Notes under the pieces: generated by a model
What the model saw: the letters and a program-made list of their open reading frames with translations, nothing else
What the model was told of the DNA's origin: nothing
The model's database searches: none
Made by a program: the position numbers and the translations under genes
Source of the DNA: Chryseobacterium carnipullorum
GTDB lineage: Bacteria > Bacteroidota > Bacteroidia > Flavobacteriales > Weeksellaceae
Length of the DNA: 64,000 nt
NCBI RefSeq assembly: GCF_900142785.1
Contig: NZ_FRCD01000003.1
Span: 1 to 64,000, forward strand
Direction of reading: 5' to 3'
Part shown: positions 18,660 to 28,115 of the stretch, piece by piece
Position numbering within the stretch: position 1 is the first letter of the stretch
Layout of the letters: each line of letters begins with the position of its first letter

Positions 18660-19655
18660 TTATTTATCAGCGTCTAACTTATATTTTGCAACGTCGAAAC
18701 CGAAGTTAAGACCTTTTGAATGCACTAATTCTTCTAGTTCTGTCAAAGATTTTTTACCAAAATTTCTGAATTTCATCAAATCAGACTTACTGTAAGAAAC
18801 AAGTTCACCAAGAGTTTCTACTTCAGCTGCTTTCAGACAGTTAAGGGCTCTTACAGAAAGATCCATATCTGCTAATTTAGACTTAAGTAATTGTCTTGTA
18901 TGAAGCGTCTCTTCATCGTATTGGATAGATGCTTTTACAGCTTCAGTTTCAAGGGTGATTCTCTCATCAGAGAACAACATGAAGTGATAAATTAATATCT
19001 TAGAAGCTTCAGTTAAAGCATTTTGAGGACTGATAGATCCATCAGTTTCTATATCTAATACAAGTTTTTCGTAGTCTGTTTTTTGCTCTACACGATAATT
19101 TTCAATGCTGTATTGTACTTTCTTGATTGGCGTAAAAATAGAGTCAATAGCAATAGTACCTACAGGTGCATTGTTTGACTTATTCTGATCTGAAGGAACA
19201 TACCCTCTACCTTTTTCAATATTGAAAGTAATTTCGAAAGTTACATCACTGTTTAGGTTGCAAATCAAAAGATCCGGGTTTAGCACCTCAAATCCGTTGA
19301 CAGACTTTCCTAAATCACCAGCAGTAATAACCGTTTGACCGGAAACTTTAGCAATTACCTGCTCGTTAGCCTGGCCTTCTGCTGAAGCTTTTAATCTTAC
19401 CTGCTTAAGGTTAAGAATGATTTCGGTAACGTCTTCGATTACTCCTGGAATAGTTGAAAATTCGTGCTCTACACCTTCTATTTTGATAGATGAAATAGCA
19501 TATCCTTCCAGAGAAGAAAGCAACACTCTTCTCAAAGCATTACCGATTGTAAGCCCGAAACCTGGTTCTAATGGTCTGAATTCGAATTGACCTTTAAATT
19601 CATCAGAGTTAAGTAAAATTACTTTATCGGGTTTTATGAATTGTAAAATTGCCAT
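18660..19655 (-). CDS. rpoA: RNA polymerase alpha subunit
   Basis: The 331-residue subunit assembles RNA polymerase and contacts activators through its C-terminal domain. The N-terminal domain shows [20 protein letters not shown] and the assembly region. The alpha-CTD (~255-320) has [16 protein letters not shown] sequence (here [20 protein letters not shown]) and [15 protein letters not shown]. The normal length and its place between rpsD (33 nt) and rplQ (6 nt) fit the usual alpha operon. Confidence 0.98.
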   Translation of the reverse strand: MAILQFIKPDKVILLNSDEFKGQFEFRPLEPGFGLTIGNALRRVLLSSLEGYAISSIKIEGVEHEFSTIPGVIEDVTEIILNLKQVRLKASAEGQANEQVIAKVSGQTVITAGDLGKSVNGFEVLNPDLLICNLNSDVTFEITFNIEKGRGYVPSDQNKSNNAPVGTIAIDSIFTPIKKVQYSIENYRVEQKTDYEKLVLDIETDGSISPQNALTEASKILIYHFMLFSDERITLETEAVKASIQYDEETLHTRQLLKSKLADMDLSVRALNCLKAAEVETLGELVSYSKSDLMKFRNFGKKSLTELEELVHSKGLNFGFDVAKYKLDADK

Positions 19656-19688
19656 ATTATTGGGTTGAGCAAAAATTTGATTAAAAAA

Positions 19689-20297
19689 TTATTTAGAGTA
19701 AAGTTCGACGATAAGCTGTTCCTTGATGTCCTCCGGAATCTGGATTCTTTCAGGAGCAGAAACGAAAGTACCTTCTTTCTTCTCATCGTTGAATTGTAAC
19801 CACTCATAATTAGCTTTAGAAGCTAATGAATCAGTAACAACCTCAAGAGACTTAGATTTCTCTCTTACAGCGATCACATCACCTGCTTTTACGATATAAG
19901 AAGGAATGTTAAGGATCTCACCATTCACTGTAATGTGTCTGTGAGAAGTTAACTGTCTAGCAGCAGATCTAGTTTTAGCAAAACCCAATCTGTATACTAC
20001 GTTATCCAATCTTGATTCGCAAAGCTGTAATAGAACTTCACCTGTTACACCTTTACTTCTGTGTGCTTTTTCGAATAAATTTGCAAACTGTCTTTCTAAA
20101 ATACCGTAAGTATATTTAGCTTTTTGCTTTTCAGCTAACTGAACTGCATATTCAGATTTTTTAGCACCTCTTCTTTTGTTAGGACCATGTTGTCCTGGCG
20201 GTTGGTTTTTTCTTCTTTCGAAGTTTTTGTCGTCTCCGTAGATTGCAGCACCAAACTTTCTAGCAATCTTAGTTTTAGGTCCAATATATCTTGCCAT
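19689..20297 (-). CDS. rpsD: 30S ribosomal protein S4
   Basis: The 202-residue primary 16S-binding protein starts [16 protein letters not shown]. It has the S4 RNA-binding domain ([20 protein letters not shown] and [20 protein letters not shown]). The N-terminal zinc-ligand cysteines of some S4 proteins are absent, so this is the Cys-free form. In many bacteria S4 represses its own operon; whether it does so here cannot be seen. It lies 19 nt after rpsK. Confidence 0.98.
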   Translation of the reverse strand: MARYIGPKTKIARKFGAAIYGDDKNFERRKNQPPGQHGPNKRRGAKKSEYAVQLAEKQKAKYTYGILERQFANLFEKAHRSKGVTGEVLLQLCESRLDNVVYRLGFAKTRSAARQLTSHRHITVNGEILNIPSYIVKAGDVIAVREKSKSLEVVTDSLASKANYEWLQFNDEKKEGTFVSAPERIQIPEDIKEQLIVELYSK

Positions 20298-20316
20298 AAT
20301 GGGTAAATTCTAAAAA

Positions 20317-20706
20317 TTAAACTCTTCTTCTTTTCGGTGGTCTACATCCATTGTGTGGCATAGGAGTAACGTCAATAATTTCGCTAACTTCAATACCTGA
20401 ATTGTGGATTGTTCTGATAGCAGATTCTCTACCTGCACCAGGACCTTTCACATACACCTTTACTCTTCTTAATCCAGCTTCGTGAGCAACATTAGAGCAA
20501 TTTTCAGCTGCCATTTGAGCAGCAAATGGAGTATTCTTTTTAGAACCTCTGAAACCCATTTTACCGGCAGATGCCCAAGAGATAACTTCTCCGCTTTTAT
20601 TTGTTAAAGAAATGATGATGTTATTGAAAGAAGCTTGAATATGTGCCTCACCAATAGCTTCAACTTTTACTTTTCTTTTTTTAACTACTTTACTTTGTTT
20701 TGCCAT
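20317..20706 (-). CDS. rpsK: 30S ribosomal protein S11
   Basis: The 129-residue platform protein has the signatures [28 protein letters not shown] and the C-terminal [18 protein letters not shown]. The N-terminal Lys-rich stretch [10 protein letters not shown] contacts rRNA. It is encoded 12 nt after rpsM and 19 nt before rpsD in the alpha-operon order. Confidence 0.98.
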   Translation of the reverse strand: MAKQSKVVKKRKVKVEAIGEAHIQASFNNIIISLTNKSGEVISWASAGKMGFRGSKKNTPFAAQMAAENCSNVAHEAGLRRVKVYVKGPGAGRESAIRTIHNSGIEVSEIIDVTPMPHNGCRPPKRRRV

Positions 20707-20718
20707 AATTCCTAACGA

Positions 20719-21096
20719 TTATTTACTTGCCTTTTTCTTGTTAGCAACTGTTTTTCTCTTTCCTTTTCGGGTTCTAGAGTTGTTTTTCGTTCTCTGGCCT
20801 CTTAAAGGTAATCCTAGTCTGTGACGTATTCCTCGTTGGCATCCTATGTCCATCAATCTCTTGATGTTCAATTGCACTTCAGATCTTAATTCTCCTTCAA
20901 CTTTTACGTTTTCAGAGATATATGTTCTGATTGCAGCCAATTCATCGTCATTCCATTCGTTGACTTTCTTGTCTTCGCTGATACCGGCAGCTTTAAGGAT
21001 TTCAGAAGAAGTACTTCTTCCAACTCCGTAGATGTAAGTTAAACCGATAACACCTCTTTTGTTTTTTGGTAAATCAATACCTGCAATTCTCGCCAT
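20719..21096 (-). CDS. rpsM: 30S ribosomal protein S13
   Basis: The 125-residue head protein starts [26 protein letters not shown]. It has a helix-two-turn-helix segment, the conserved [18 protein letters not shown] and a basic C-terminal tail ([14 protein letters not shown]) that reaches the P-site tRNA. It begins 9 nt after rpmJ. Confidence 0.98.
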   Translation of the reverse strand: MARIAGIDLPKNKRGVIGLTYIYGVGRSTSSEILKAAGISEDKKVNEWNDDELAAIRTYISENVKVEGELRSEVQLNIKRLMDIGCQRGIRHRLGLPLRGQRTKNNSRTRKGKRKTVANKKKASK

Positions 21097-21105
21097 AATT
21101 TAATG

Positions 21106-21222
21106 TTAGCCTTGTCTTTGTTTAAATTTTGGGTTCTTCTTGTTGATTACGAACAGCACACCTTTTCTGCGTACAATTTTGCAATCAGCGCTTCTTTTTT
21201 TAATTGATGCTCTAACTTTCAT
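21106..21222 (-). CDS. rpmJ: 50S ribosomal protein L36, zinc-ligand-depleted form
   Basis: A 38-residue protein: [20 protein letters not shown], then [18 protein letters not shown]. The usual L36 binds zinc through three Cys and one His (the C-x-x-C ... C-x4-H pattern). Here only Cys14 remains; the first Cys, the third Cys and the His are replaced (Ser, Asn/Lys, Phe). It is thus a C-minus type that should not hold zinc. It lies between infA (62 nt) and rpsM (9 nt), the standard position. Confidence 0.95.
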   Translation of the reverse strand: MKVRASIKKRSADCKIVRRKGVLFVINKKNPKFKQRQG

Positions 21223-21284
21223 TTTGATAGTATTTATTTTTCAACAAGAGCCAAACGGAACATACATTCCATTTGGCGTTTGTT

Positions 21285-21500
21285 TTAATATCTAAATGTG
21301 ATCCTCCCTTTTGTTAAATCATAGGGAGACATTTCTAGTTTTACCTTGTCTCCAGGTAAAAGTTTAATATAATGCATTCTCATTTTACCGGAAATATGAG
21401 CAATAAGTATATGCCCATTCTCCAGCTCTACACGGAACTGGGCGTTCGAAAGTGCTTCCGTAATAACGCCGTCTTGTTCAATATGTTTTTGTTTCGCCAT
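21285..21500 (-). CDS. infA: Translation initiation factor IF-1
   Basis: The 71-residue OB-fold protein blocks the ribosomal A site during initiation. It has [39 protein letters not shown] and [15 protein letters not shown], all typical. It starts 3 nt after secY and precedes rpmJ, the standard arrangement. Confidence 0.98.
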   Translation of the reverse strand: MAKQKHIEQDGVITEALSNAQFRVELENGHILIAHISGKMRMHYIKLLPGDKVKLEMSPYDLTKGRITFRY

Positions 21501-21503
21501 AAA

Positions 21504-22883
21504 TTAATATCCAGTCGTTCTTGATAATTTAGACTGCATTAAGCCATCATAGTGATGATTCAGCAGATAAGTATTAATCTGTTGAACGGTATCTAAAATA
21601 ACTCCAACCATAATCAATAGTGATGTTCCCCCGAAAAATAGGGCGAACGCATCTGTCTGAACAAAGCTTCCATGCACTATTGCTGGAAGGACTGCAAAGA
21701 TAGACAAAAATATTGCACCTGGCAAGGTTATTTTTGATAAAATATCATCTAAATAATCAGCTGTCTCTTTACCGGGTCTTACTTTCGGTACTAAACCTCC
21801 ATTTCTCTTCAAATCATCAGCCATTTGGTTTACCGGAATTGTAATTGCAGTATAGAAAAATGAGAATATAATAATTAATAGCGCGAACAATACGTTGTAC
21901 TGCCAGCTAAAAACATTCTTGAAACCTGCAAGAAAAGTATTGGACTCATCGAATTTCGTCAATAATCCTGGTACGAACATCAATGCCTGAGCAAAGATAA
22001 TCGGCATTACACCAGCAGCATTCACTTTCAATGGGATCCATTGTCTTGCTCCCTGCATAAGATTTCTGTTTACACCTCCTCTTGCTTGAGCTCTGCTTAC
22101 ATACTGAATCGGTATTTTTCTCACAGCGACGGATAATACCACCGCTAAAAGAACTACCAGCATCCAGAATATTACTTCAATAAGGATCATGATTGATCCC
22201 ATTCCTCCTTTTCCGTTCTGCACGGCCATTTCCTGTACGAATGCTTCAGGTAATCTTGACAGGATCCCCACCATAATAAGGATGGAAATACCGTTTCCGA
22301 TACCTTTGTCGGTGATTTTCTCACCTAACCACATTGCGAACACTGAACCAGCAACCAAGATAACAATACTTGGTAACCAGAACATGATGGAATTCGGCTC
22401 TACATAATATGCAGACTGGAACTGAGCATACGGTAGGAATAATTGAGTAATAGAAGTTAAATAAGAAGGGGCCTGTACAAGACAAACTCCAATCGTTAAC
22501 CATCTAGTAATTTGATTCAATGTATTTCTACCTGACTCTCCATCCTTCTGAAGTTTCTGAAGATAAGGAATAGCCATTCCCATCAACTGAACAATAATAG
22601 AAGCAGAAATATAAGGCATGATTCCCAACGCCATTACGGAAGCGTGGCTGAAAGCTCCCCCCGTAAACGACGAAAGCAAGCCAAGGAGACCTGCTCCTTG
22701 CTTGTTACCGCCTTGATTTTTATAATGCTCTAAGAGATCTCCCACTTCTGCAAGGTTAATTGCCGGAAGTGAGATATAAGATGCGAATCTATACACAAGG
22801 ATAATACCTAACGTAAAGAGAATTTTATCTCTTAACTCCTTTAGGCTCCATATATTTTTAAGTGTTTGTATAAATTCTTTCAT
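21504..22883 (-). CDS. secY: Protein translocase subunit SecY
   Basis: The 459-residue channel subunit has about ten membrane helices. Signatures are ILVYRFASYISLPAIN in TM1, GIMPYISASIIVQLM (plug/TM2), GIGNGISILIMVGI (TM5) and VRPGKETADYLDDILSKITL (loop before TM9). It forms the Sec translocon with SecE and SecG, neither of which is in the window. Its position after rplO in the spc operon is universal. Confidence 0.98.
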   Translation of the reverse strand: MKEFIQTLKNIWSLKELRDKILFTLGIILVYRFASYISLPAINLAEVGDLLEHYKNQGGNKQGAGLLGLLSSFTGGAFSHASVMALGIMPYISASIIVQLMGMAIPYLQKLQKDGESGRNTLNQITRWLTIGVCLVQAPSYLTSITQLFLPYAQFQSAYYVEPNSIMFWLPSIVILVAGSVFAMWLGEKITDKGIGNGISILIMVGILSRLPEAFVQEMAVQNGKGGMGSIMILIEVIFWMLVVLLAVVLSVAVRKIPIQYVSRAQARGGVNRNLMQGARQWIPLKVNAAGVMPIIFAQALMFVPGLLTKFDESNTFLAGFKNVFSWQYNVLFALLIIIFSFFYTAITIPVNQMADDLKRNGGLVPKVRPGKETADYLDDILSKITLPGAIFLSIFAVLPAIVHGSFVQTDAFALFFGGTSLLIMVGVILDTVQQINTYLLNHHYDGLMQSKLSRTTGY

Positions 22884-22892
22884 TAGTAAGTA

Positions 22893-23342
22893 TTATAAGG
22901 TAATTGCTTTTCCACCTGCTTTAGCAATAAGCTCTTCAGCAGATTTAGTGAACTTGTCAGCAGAGATTGAAACCGCTGATTTCAATTCTCCTCTACCCAT
23001 AATTTTCACTAATTCGTTTTTAGAAACGATCCCGTTTTCTACTAAAACTTCTTTCGTGATCTCTCCAGTGATGGATTTGTTCTCGATTAAAGTTTGAATA
23101 GTATCAAGATTAACTCCTCTAAACTCTTTTCTGTTTACGTTTTTGAAACCGAATTTAGGTAATCTTCTTTGTAAAGGCATTTGTCCACCTTCGAAACCGA
23201 TTTTCTGAGAATAACCAGCTCTAGCTTTCTGACCTTTGTGTCCTTTCGTAGAAGTACCTCCTTTTCCTGTACCCTGACCTCTACCAATTCTTTTAGAGTT
23301 GTGAGTTGCACCTGCAGCAGGTCTTATGTTGTTTAAATTCAT
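22893..23342 (-). CDS. rplO: 50S ribosomal protein L15
   Basis: The start at 23342 (MNLNNIRPAAGATHNSKRIG) is preferred over an ATG 12 codons upstream, because L15 begins at this motif and the longer form would nearly abut rpmD. The 149-residue product has the Gly-rich rRNA-binding N-terminus (GRGQGTGKGGTSTKGHKGQ), FEGGQMPLQRRLPKFGF and the C-terminal KSAEELIAKAGG. It lies 19 nt after rpmD and 9 nt before secY. Confidence 0.97.
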   Translation of the reverse strand: MNLNNIRPAAGATHNSKRIGRGQGTGKGGTSTKGHKGQKARAGYSQKIGFEGGQMPLQRRLPKFGFKNVNRKEFRGVNLDTIQTLIENKSITGEITKEVLVENGIVSKNELVKIMGRGELKSAVSISADKFTKSAEELIAKAGGKAITL

Positions 23343-23361
23343 CTTAATTTTTGTTTTAAAA

Positions 23362-23538
23362 TTATTTTTGAACTTCAAGTAAATGACTAACTGCAGCTAT
23401 CATTCCTAAAATAGAAGGCGTAGCTTCATGTTCTACAACTTGGTGAAGTTTCTTAAATCCTAATGCTTCAAGCGTTCTCTTTTGGGTTTTTGTTCTTCCA
23501 ATAGCGCTTCTTACTTGCTTTACTTTGATTGTTGCCAT
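23362..23538 (-). CDS. rpmD: 50S ribosomal protein L30
   Basis: A 58-residue protein read directly from the minus strand: MATIKVKQVRSAIGRTKTQK, followed by RTLEALGFKKLHQVVEHEAT and PSILGMIAAVSHLLEVQK. It has the beta-alpha-beta pattern and the LGL/LGF-x-K motif of L30. It is encoded 10 nt after rpsE and 19 nt before rplO. Confidence 0.96.
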   Translation of the reverse strand: MATIKVKQVRSAIGRTKTQKRTLEALGFKKLHQVVEHEATPSILGMIAAVSHLLEVQK

Positions 23539-23548
23539 TGTTCTAATA

Positions 23549-24070
23549 TTAACCGTTAAACACTTTACTTAGAGAAACTCCTCTCATTCTAGCGATCTCT
23601 TCAGGTCTTCTGATATCCAATAACGCTTTGAAAGTAGCTTTCACTACGTTGTGAGGGTTAGAAGATCCTTTAGATTTTGAAAGGATATCGTGAATACCAG
23701 CAGACTCTAATACCGCTCTTACCGCACCACCGGCGATAAGTCCTGTACCGTGAGAAGCAGGTCTCATAAAGATATCTGCACCACCGTATCTAGCAGTAGT
23801 CTGGTGAGGGATGGTGTGGTTCATTACAGGAACTTTCACAAGGTTTTTCTTAGCATCTTCAACTGCTTTAGCAATTGCAGAAGCAACTTCCTTAGATTTT
23901 CCTAAACCGTGACCGATGATTCCATCTTCATTACCTACTACAACAATAGCAGAAAATCCGAAAGCTCTACCTCCTTTGGTTACTTTTGTTACTCTGTTAA
24001 CAGCTACGAGACGATCTTTTAATTCTAATCCTCCCGGTTTTACTCTTTCTATATTATCTAGTCCTAACAT
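23549..24070 (-). CDS. rpsE: 30S ribosomal protein S5
   Basis: The 173-residue protein has the double-stranded-RNA-binding-like N-terminal domain ([41 protein letters not shown]) and the C-terminal domain [20 protein letters not shown]5 contributes to decoding accuracy. It lies 19 nt after rplR. Confidence 0.98.
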   Translation of the reverse strand: MLGLDNIERVKPGGLELKDRLVAVNRVTKVTKGGRAFGFSAIVVVGNEDGIIGHGLGKSKEVASAIAKAVEDAKKNLVKVPVMNHTIPHQTTARYGGADIFMRPASHGTGLIAGGAVRAVLESAGIHDILSKSKGSSNPHNVVKATFKALLDIRRPEEIARMRGVSLSKVFNG

Positions 24071-24089
24071 ATTTCCGAAATTTTAATGA

Positions 24090-24443
24090 TTAGAATTTAA
24101 GTCCTCCTTCTCTCGCCCCATCAGCTAGAGCTTTCACTCTTCCGTGGTATACGAATCCGTTTCTGTCAAATACAATCTTTTCAATTCCTGCAGCGATAGC
24201 TTTGGCAGCGATAGCCTTACCAACAGCAGCAGAAACTTCAGTCTTAGTACCATTAGCATCTACTCCTTTCTCTCTGGAAGAAGCAGCGACTAAAGTTGTA
24301 CCATTTTTATCATCGATTAACTGAGCGTAAATTTCCTTATTACTTTTATATACAGATAATCTTGGCAATTCAGAAGATCCAGAGATTTTTCCTCTTACTC
24401 TTCTTTTGATTCTTATTCTTTTTTCTAATTTACTTAATGCCAT
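24090..24443 (-). CDS. rplR: 50S ribosomal protein L18
   Basis: The 117-residue 5S-rRNA-binding protein has [20 protein letters not shown], the Ala-rich central helix and the C-terminal [23 protein letters not shown] pattern. It lies 15 nt after rplF. Confidence 0.98.
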   Translation of the reverse strand: MALSKLEKRIRIKRRVRGKISGSSELPRLSVYKSNKEIYAQLIDDKNGTTLVAASSREKGVDANGTKTEVSAAVGKAIAAKAIAAGIEKIVFDRNGFVYHGRVKALADGAREGGLKF

Positions 24444-24458
24444 AATACTTATAATTTA

Positions 24459-25004
24459 TTAAGCAGATTTACCAGCTTTACGTCTAACAATTTCTCCAAG
24501 GAATCTTACACCTTTTCCTTTGTAAGGCTCAGGCTTTCTGAAAGAACGGATCTTTGCAGCTACCATTCCTAGAAGTTGATTGTCATGAGACGCTAAAGTA
24601 ATAATTGGGTTTTTACCTTTTTCAGTCAATGTATCTACTTTTACTTCGTTTGGAAGTTCTAATACGATACCGTGAGAGAATCCTAAAGCCAACTCAAGTT
24701 TTTGACCTGTGTGTGAAGCTCTGTATCCTACTCCTACTAGTTCTAGTTTCTTTTCGAAACCTTTTTCAACACCAACAATCATATTGTTGATCAACGCTCT
24801 GTATAAACCGTGAAGCGCCTTGTGTTGCTTAGAATCAGATGGTCTGTTTACATTAAGCTCGCCATCTTTTTGTTCTAAAGTAATTCCTGCTGTAAGCTCC
24901 TGAGAAAGTTCTCCTTTAGGACCTTTTACCGTTACAACACCGTTATTTTCAGTGACTGTAATTCCAGCTGGAATTGTTATAATTGCTTTACCAATTCTTG
25001 ACAT
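24459..25004 (-). CDS. rplF: 50S ribosomal protein L6
   Basis: The 181-residue protein contains two L6 repeats: the N-terminal IGKAIITIPAGITVT and the C-terminal signature PEPYKGKGVRFLGEIVRRK. It binds 23S rRNA near the factor-binding site. It lies 17 nt after rpsH. Confidence 0.98.
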   Translation of the reverse strand: MSRIGKAIITIPAGITVTENNGVVTVKGPKGELSQELTAGITLEQKDGELNVNRPSDSKQHKALHGLYRALINNMIVGVEKGFEKKLELVGVGYRASHTGQKLELALGFSHGIVLELPNEVKVDTLTEKGKNPIITLASHDNQLLGMVAAKIRSFRKPEPYKGKGVRFLGEIVRRKAGKSA

Positions 25005-25021
25005 TTTCCTCTGATTAAAAA

Positions 25022-25420
25022 TTAATAAACATAGCAGATTACTTCACCGCCTACTTTTTCTTCTCTAGCCTTCTTGTCAGTCATTACTCCTTTAGAAGTA
25101 GAGATAACAGCTATACCCAAACCGTTCAGTACTCTTGGAAGTTCCGCAGAACCTTTGTACTGTCTTAAACCTGGTCTAGAAGCTCTTTGAATAGACTTGA
25201 TAGCCGGTTTGTTAGTTTGCTTGTCATACTTTAAAGCGATTTTGATCGTCCCTTGAACAGCGTTATCTTCAAACTTAAAGTTTAAGATATACCCTTGATC
25301 AAATAAGATCTTAGTAATCTCCTTTTTGATTTTCGATGCAGGAATTTCCACCACTTTGTGGCCTGCGCTTTGTGCGTTCCTTACTCTTGTTAGGAAATCT
25401 GAAATTGGATCTGTTACCAT
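25022..25420 (-). CDS. rpsH: 30S ribosomal protein S8
   Basis: The 132-residue 16S-binding protein begins with DPISDFLTRVRNAQSAGH. It has the C-terminal signature GLGIAVISTSKGVMTDKKAR. In E. coli S8 represses the spc operon by binding its own mRNA. Here the upstream gap to rpsN is 144 nt, far longer than the other gaps in the operon, and holds a hairpin at 25477-25515 that could have a regulatory role. Confidence 0.98.
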   Translation of the reverse strand: MVTDPISDFLTRVRNAQSAGHKVVEIPASKIKKEITKILFDQGYILNFKFEDNAVQGTIKIALKYDKQTNKPAIKSIQRASRPGLRQYKGSAELPRVLNGLGIAVISTSKGVMTDKKAREEKVGGEVICYVY

Positions 25421-25476
25421 TTTTCTTTTTTAAATTATTGGTTAAAGACAATCAGTATTGAAGGGACTTGAAGATC

Positions 25477-25515
25477 AAAATATCAGACTTCAGAAAAACT
25501 TGGGTCTGATATTTT
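25477..25515 (-). promoter_or_regulatory. Hairpin in the rpsN-rpsH gap
   Basis: A 12-bp perfect inverted repeat (25477-25488 with 25504-25515; 15-nt loop) lies in the unusually long 144-nt gap between rpsN and rpsH. In the direction of transcription the four T belong to the stem and are followed by GATC, so it is not a classical terminator. It may be an attenuator, an mRNA-processing site or a protein-binding site. Confidence 0.55.
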
Positions 25516-25564
25516 TATTCTTTAGTATCCAGACAACTTAATTGTCCCGATTAATTAGTAATTA

Positions 25565-25834
25565 TTACCAACTAGCTTTTTTCACTCCCGGGATAAGACC
25601 GTTGTTGGCCATTTCACGGAACGTTACTCTAGAAAGACCGAAAGTTCTCATGTACCCTCTTGGTCTACCTGTTAGTTTACATCTGTTGTGTAATCTTACA
25701 GGAGAAGCATTTTTAGGTAATTTCTGAAGTCCTTCATAATCACCAGCTTCTTTTAAAGCTTTTCTCTTGTCAGCGTATTTAGCAACTAGTGCTTCTCTTT
25801 TGCGCTCACGCGCTTTCATTGATTCTTTAGCCAT
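25565..25834 (-). CDS. rpsN: 30S ribosomal protein S14 (long, zinc-free form)
   Basis: The 89-residue protein starts [20 protein letters not shown] and has [20 protein letters not shown] plus a conserved C-terminal KKASW. Only one Cys is present, so this is the long form without the zinc knuckle. It lies 3 nt after rplE. Confidence 0.98.
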   Translation of the reverse strand: MAKESMKARERKREALVAKYADKRKALKEAGDYEGLQKLPKNASPVRLHNRCKLTGRPRGYMRTFGLSRVTFREMANNGLIPGVKKASW

Positions 25835-25837
25835 TTC

Positions 25838-26389
25838 TTAGTTCTTTTTAAATGGTAAACCGAAGTGAGTTAATAATGCTTTCGCTTCTTTATCTGTTTT
25901 CGCAGTTGTTACGAAAGTGATGTCCATCCCTTGGATTTTTTTCACTTTGTCAATTACGATCTCAGGAAAGATAATCTGCTCAGTAATACCTAAGTTGTAG
26001 TTACCTCTACCATCGAACCCGTCTGCCTTGATACCAGAGAAATCTCTGATACGTGGTAAAGCAGAAGCAGTAAGTCTGTCTAAGAATTCATACATTTTAT
26101 GAGCTCTCAATGTTACTTTAGCACCTACAGGCATACCTTTTCTCAATTTGAAAGCAGCTTCGTCTTTCTTAGAGATCGTACCAACCGCTTTCTGACCAGT
26201 AATCATTGTTAATTCTTCTACAGCATAATCAATGATTTTCTTGTCTGCAGTGGCATCACCTAATCCTTGAGATAGGATGATTTTTTCCAATTTAGGTACC
26301 TGCATTACAGATTTGTAGCCAAATTCTTCCATCATTGCAGGAACAATTTTCTCTCTGTATATATTTTTGGGTCTTGCTATAAATTCCAT
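25838..26389 (-). CDS. rplE: 50S ribosomal protein L5
   Basis: The 183-residue 5S-binding protein has [20 protein letters not shown], the signature [20 protein letters not shown], and [20 protein letters not shown]. It lies 13 nt after rplX. Confidence 0.98.
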   Translation of the reverse strand: MEFIARPKNIYREKIVPAMMEEFGYKSVMQVPKLEKIILSQGLGDATADKKIIDYAVEELTMITGQKAVGTISKKDEAAFKLRKGMPVGAKVTLRAHKMYEFLDRLTASALPRIRDFSGIKADGFDGRGNYNLGITEQIIFPEIVIDKVKKIQGMDITFVTTAKTDKEAKALLTHFGLPFKKN

Positions 26390-26402
26390 GTGTTAATTCA
26401 AA

Positions 26403-26729
26403 TTATAAAGTTTCACCCGTTTTTTTATCGATTCTTACTTTCTTATCTCCTTCGATTTTGTAACCGATTTTGATAGCTTTTCCGTCTTTACCAACTAAAG
26501 CTATGTTTGAGATATGAATAGAAGCTTCCTTTTCAGTGATTCCACCTTGAGGGTTAGAAGCTGAAGGCTTAACGTGTTTTTTAACGATGTTAAGACCTGC
26601 AACGATAACTCTAGGATCTTTTCCTTCTTTTTTGATCACTTCAATAACTTCACCTGTCTTACCTTTGATATCTTTCTTACCAGTAGTAATGATGACGTTA
26701 TCTCCTCTTTTTATTTTTAACTTTGACAT
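26403..26729 (-). CDS. rplX: 50S ribosomal protein L24
   Basis: The 108-residue assembly initiator has the KOW motif near the N-terminus (IKRGDNVIITTGKKDIKGKT) and KKHVKPSASNPQGGITEKEA. It lies 22 nt after rplN. Confidence 0.98.
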   Translation of the reverse strand: MSKLKIKRGDNVIITTGKKDIKGKTGEVIEVIKKEGKDPRVIVAGLNIVKKHVKPSASNPQGGITEKEASIHISNIALVGKDGKAIKIGYKIEGDKKVRIDKKTGETL

Positions 26730-26751
26730 TTTCTTTTAAAAATTTTAAAAA

Positions 26752-27120
26752 TTAAAGTACTTCAGGAGCTAATGAAATGATTTTCATATATTCTTTGTCT
26801 CTCAACTCACGAGCAACAGGTCCGAAAACACGTGTTCCTCTCATTTCTCCTGCTGCGTTTAGTAATACACAAGCATTGTCTTCGAATTTGATGTATGAAC
26901 CATCTTTTCTTCTTACTGCTTTTTTAGTTCTTACTACTACAGCTTTAGATACCTGACCTTTTTTAGCATTTCCTGATGGTGTAGAATCCTTGATAGTAAC
27001 AACGATTTTATCACCAACTGAAGCATATCTTCTTCTGGTTCCTCCCAGAACTCTGATAACTAGTACTTCTTTTGCACCTGTGTTATCAGCAACTTTTAAT
27101 CTTGATTCTGTTTGTAACAT
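26752..27120 (-). CDS. rplN: 50S ribosomal protein L14
   Basis: The 122-residue protein begins [20 protein letters not shown] and contains the signature [17 protein letters not shown]. It binds 23S rRNA at the subunit interface. It starts 2 nt after rpsQ. Confidence 0.98.
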   Translation of the reverse strand: MLQTESRLKVADNTGAKEVLVIRVLGGTRRRYASVGDKIVVTIKDSTPSGNAKKGQVSKAVVVRTKKAVRRKDGSYIKFEDNACVLLNAAGEMRGTRVFGPVARELRDKEYMKIISLAPEVL

Positions 27121-27122
27121 TA

Positions 27123-27377
27123 TTACTTAGCTTTTTCAATGATTCTTACTAATCTCCATCTCTTGCTCTTGCTCAAAGGTCTAGTTTCTTGGATAAGAAC
27201 TGTATCTCCTTCTGTGCATTCGTTGTTCTCGTCGTGTGCAGTATATTTTTTCGTTTTTAGAACGAATTTACCGTACATCGGGTGTTTCACTCTCGTAGTC
27301 TCACTTACAACAATGGTCTTTTCCATTTTATTGCTGGAAACTATTCCGATTCTTTCTTTTCTTAAGTTTCTTTCCAT
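27123..27377 (-). CDS. rpsQ: 30S ribosomal protein S17
   Basis: The 84-residue OB-fold protein has [20 protein letters not shown], a conserved hairpin [19 protein letters not shown] and the C-terminal [14 protein letters not shown]. It lies 14 nt after rpmC. Confidence 0.98.
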   Translation of the reverse strand: MERNLRKERIGIVSSNKMEKTIVVSETTRVKHPMYGKFVLKTKKYTAHDENNECTEGDTVLIQETRPLSKSKRWRLVRIIEKAK

Positions 27378-27391
27378 AATGTATGAAAATC

Positions 27392-27580
27392 TTATTGTTG
27401 TTTAGTGGTTAACTCAGTGTTTAGTCTAGCGATCGATCTTCTCAAATCTCTGATTTGAATCGGGTTTTCAATTGGACTGATCTTGTGAGCCAATTTCAGT
27501 TTTGAATATTGAGTTGTCAATTCAGCAAGTTTTGCTTGAATATCACCCGCGCTTAAATTTTTAATATCAGCTTGTTTCAT
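27392..27580 (-). CDS. rpmC: 50S ribosomal protein L29
   Basis: The 62-residue two-helix protein has [20 protein letters not shown] and the conserved [15 protein letters not shown] end. It lies by the polypeptide exit, where chaperones and SRP dock in other bacteria. It lies 11 nt after rplP. Confidence 0.97.
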   Translation of the reverse strand: MKQADIKNLSAGDIQAKLAELTTQYSKLKLAHKISPIENPIQIRDLRRSIARLNTELTTKQQ

Positions 27581-27591
27581 TGTATCAAAGA

Positions 27592-28017
27592 TTATAGAGG
27601 TTTAACAAAATCGTTAGCCACTACGAATTTAGTAACTACCGGTAATTTTTGAGCAGCAAGTCTTAAAGCTTCCTTAGCAATCTCGTAAGATACACCTCCG
27701 ATTTCGAACATGATCTTACCTGGTTTCACTACAGCTACCCAATATTCCACAGCACCTTTACCTTTACCCATACGTACTTCAGCTGGTTTCTTAGTAATTG
27801 GCTTATCCGGGAATATTTTGATCCATAGCTGGCCTTCTCTCTTCATATATCTTGTCGCAGCGATACGAGCAGCTTCAATTTGTCTTGCAGTGATCCAAGC
27901 ACCTTCTATAGCTTTGATTCCAAATGTTCCGTATGCAAGTTGATTACCTCTTTGAGCAATCCCCTTCATCTTCATCTTGTGAACTCTACGGAATTTGGTT
28001 CTTTTTGGTTGTAACAT
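27592..28017 (-). CDS. rplP: 50S ribosomal protein L16
   Basis: The 141-residue protein starts [20 protein letters not shown]. It has the signatures [20 protein letters not shown] and [19 protein letters not shown]. The upstream gap to rpsC is 98 nt and contains a 7-bp tandem repeat, unusual inside this otherwise compact operon. Confidence 0.98.
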   Translation of the reverse strand: MLQPKRTKFRRVHKMKMKGIAQRGNQLAYGTFGIKAIEGAWITARQIEAARIAATRYMKREGQLWIKIFPDKPITKKPAEVRMGKGKGAVEYWVAVVKPGKIMFEIGGVSYEIAKEALRLAAQKLPVVTKFVVANDFVKPL

Positions 28018-28025
28018 AATTTCTA

Positions 28026-28058
28026 AATTTTAGATTTTAGATTTTAGATTTTAGATTT
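28026..28058. repeat. 7-bp tandem repeat between rpsC and rplP
   Basis: About four and a half copies of TTTTAGA occur head to tail within the 98-nt rpsC-rplP gap. They are transcribed, reading TCTAAAA in the mRNA. A related two-copy form (AGATTTCAGATTTCAG) occurs at about 53070-53085 between pncB and the next gene. Confidence 0.85.
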
Positions 28059-28115
28059 TTTATATTTTAAAAAAGTAACGGTAATTTAAAATTCAAAATT
28101 TCTAACCTAAAATTT

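Noticed and set aside
28026..28058. The 7-bp repeat as a CRISPR array
   Set aside because: The repeats are contiguous, 7 bp long and without spacers; no cas genes are present.
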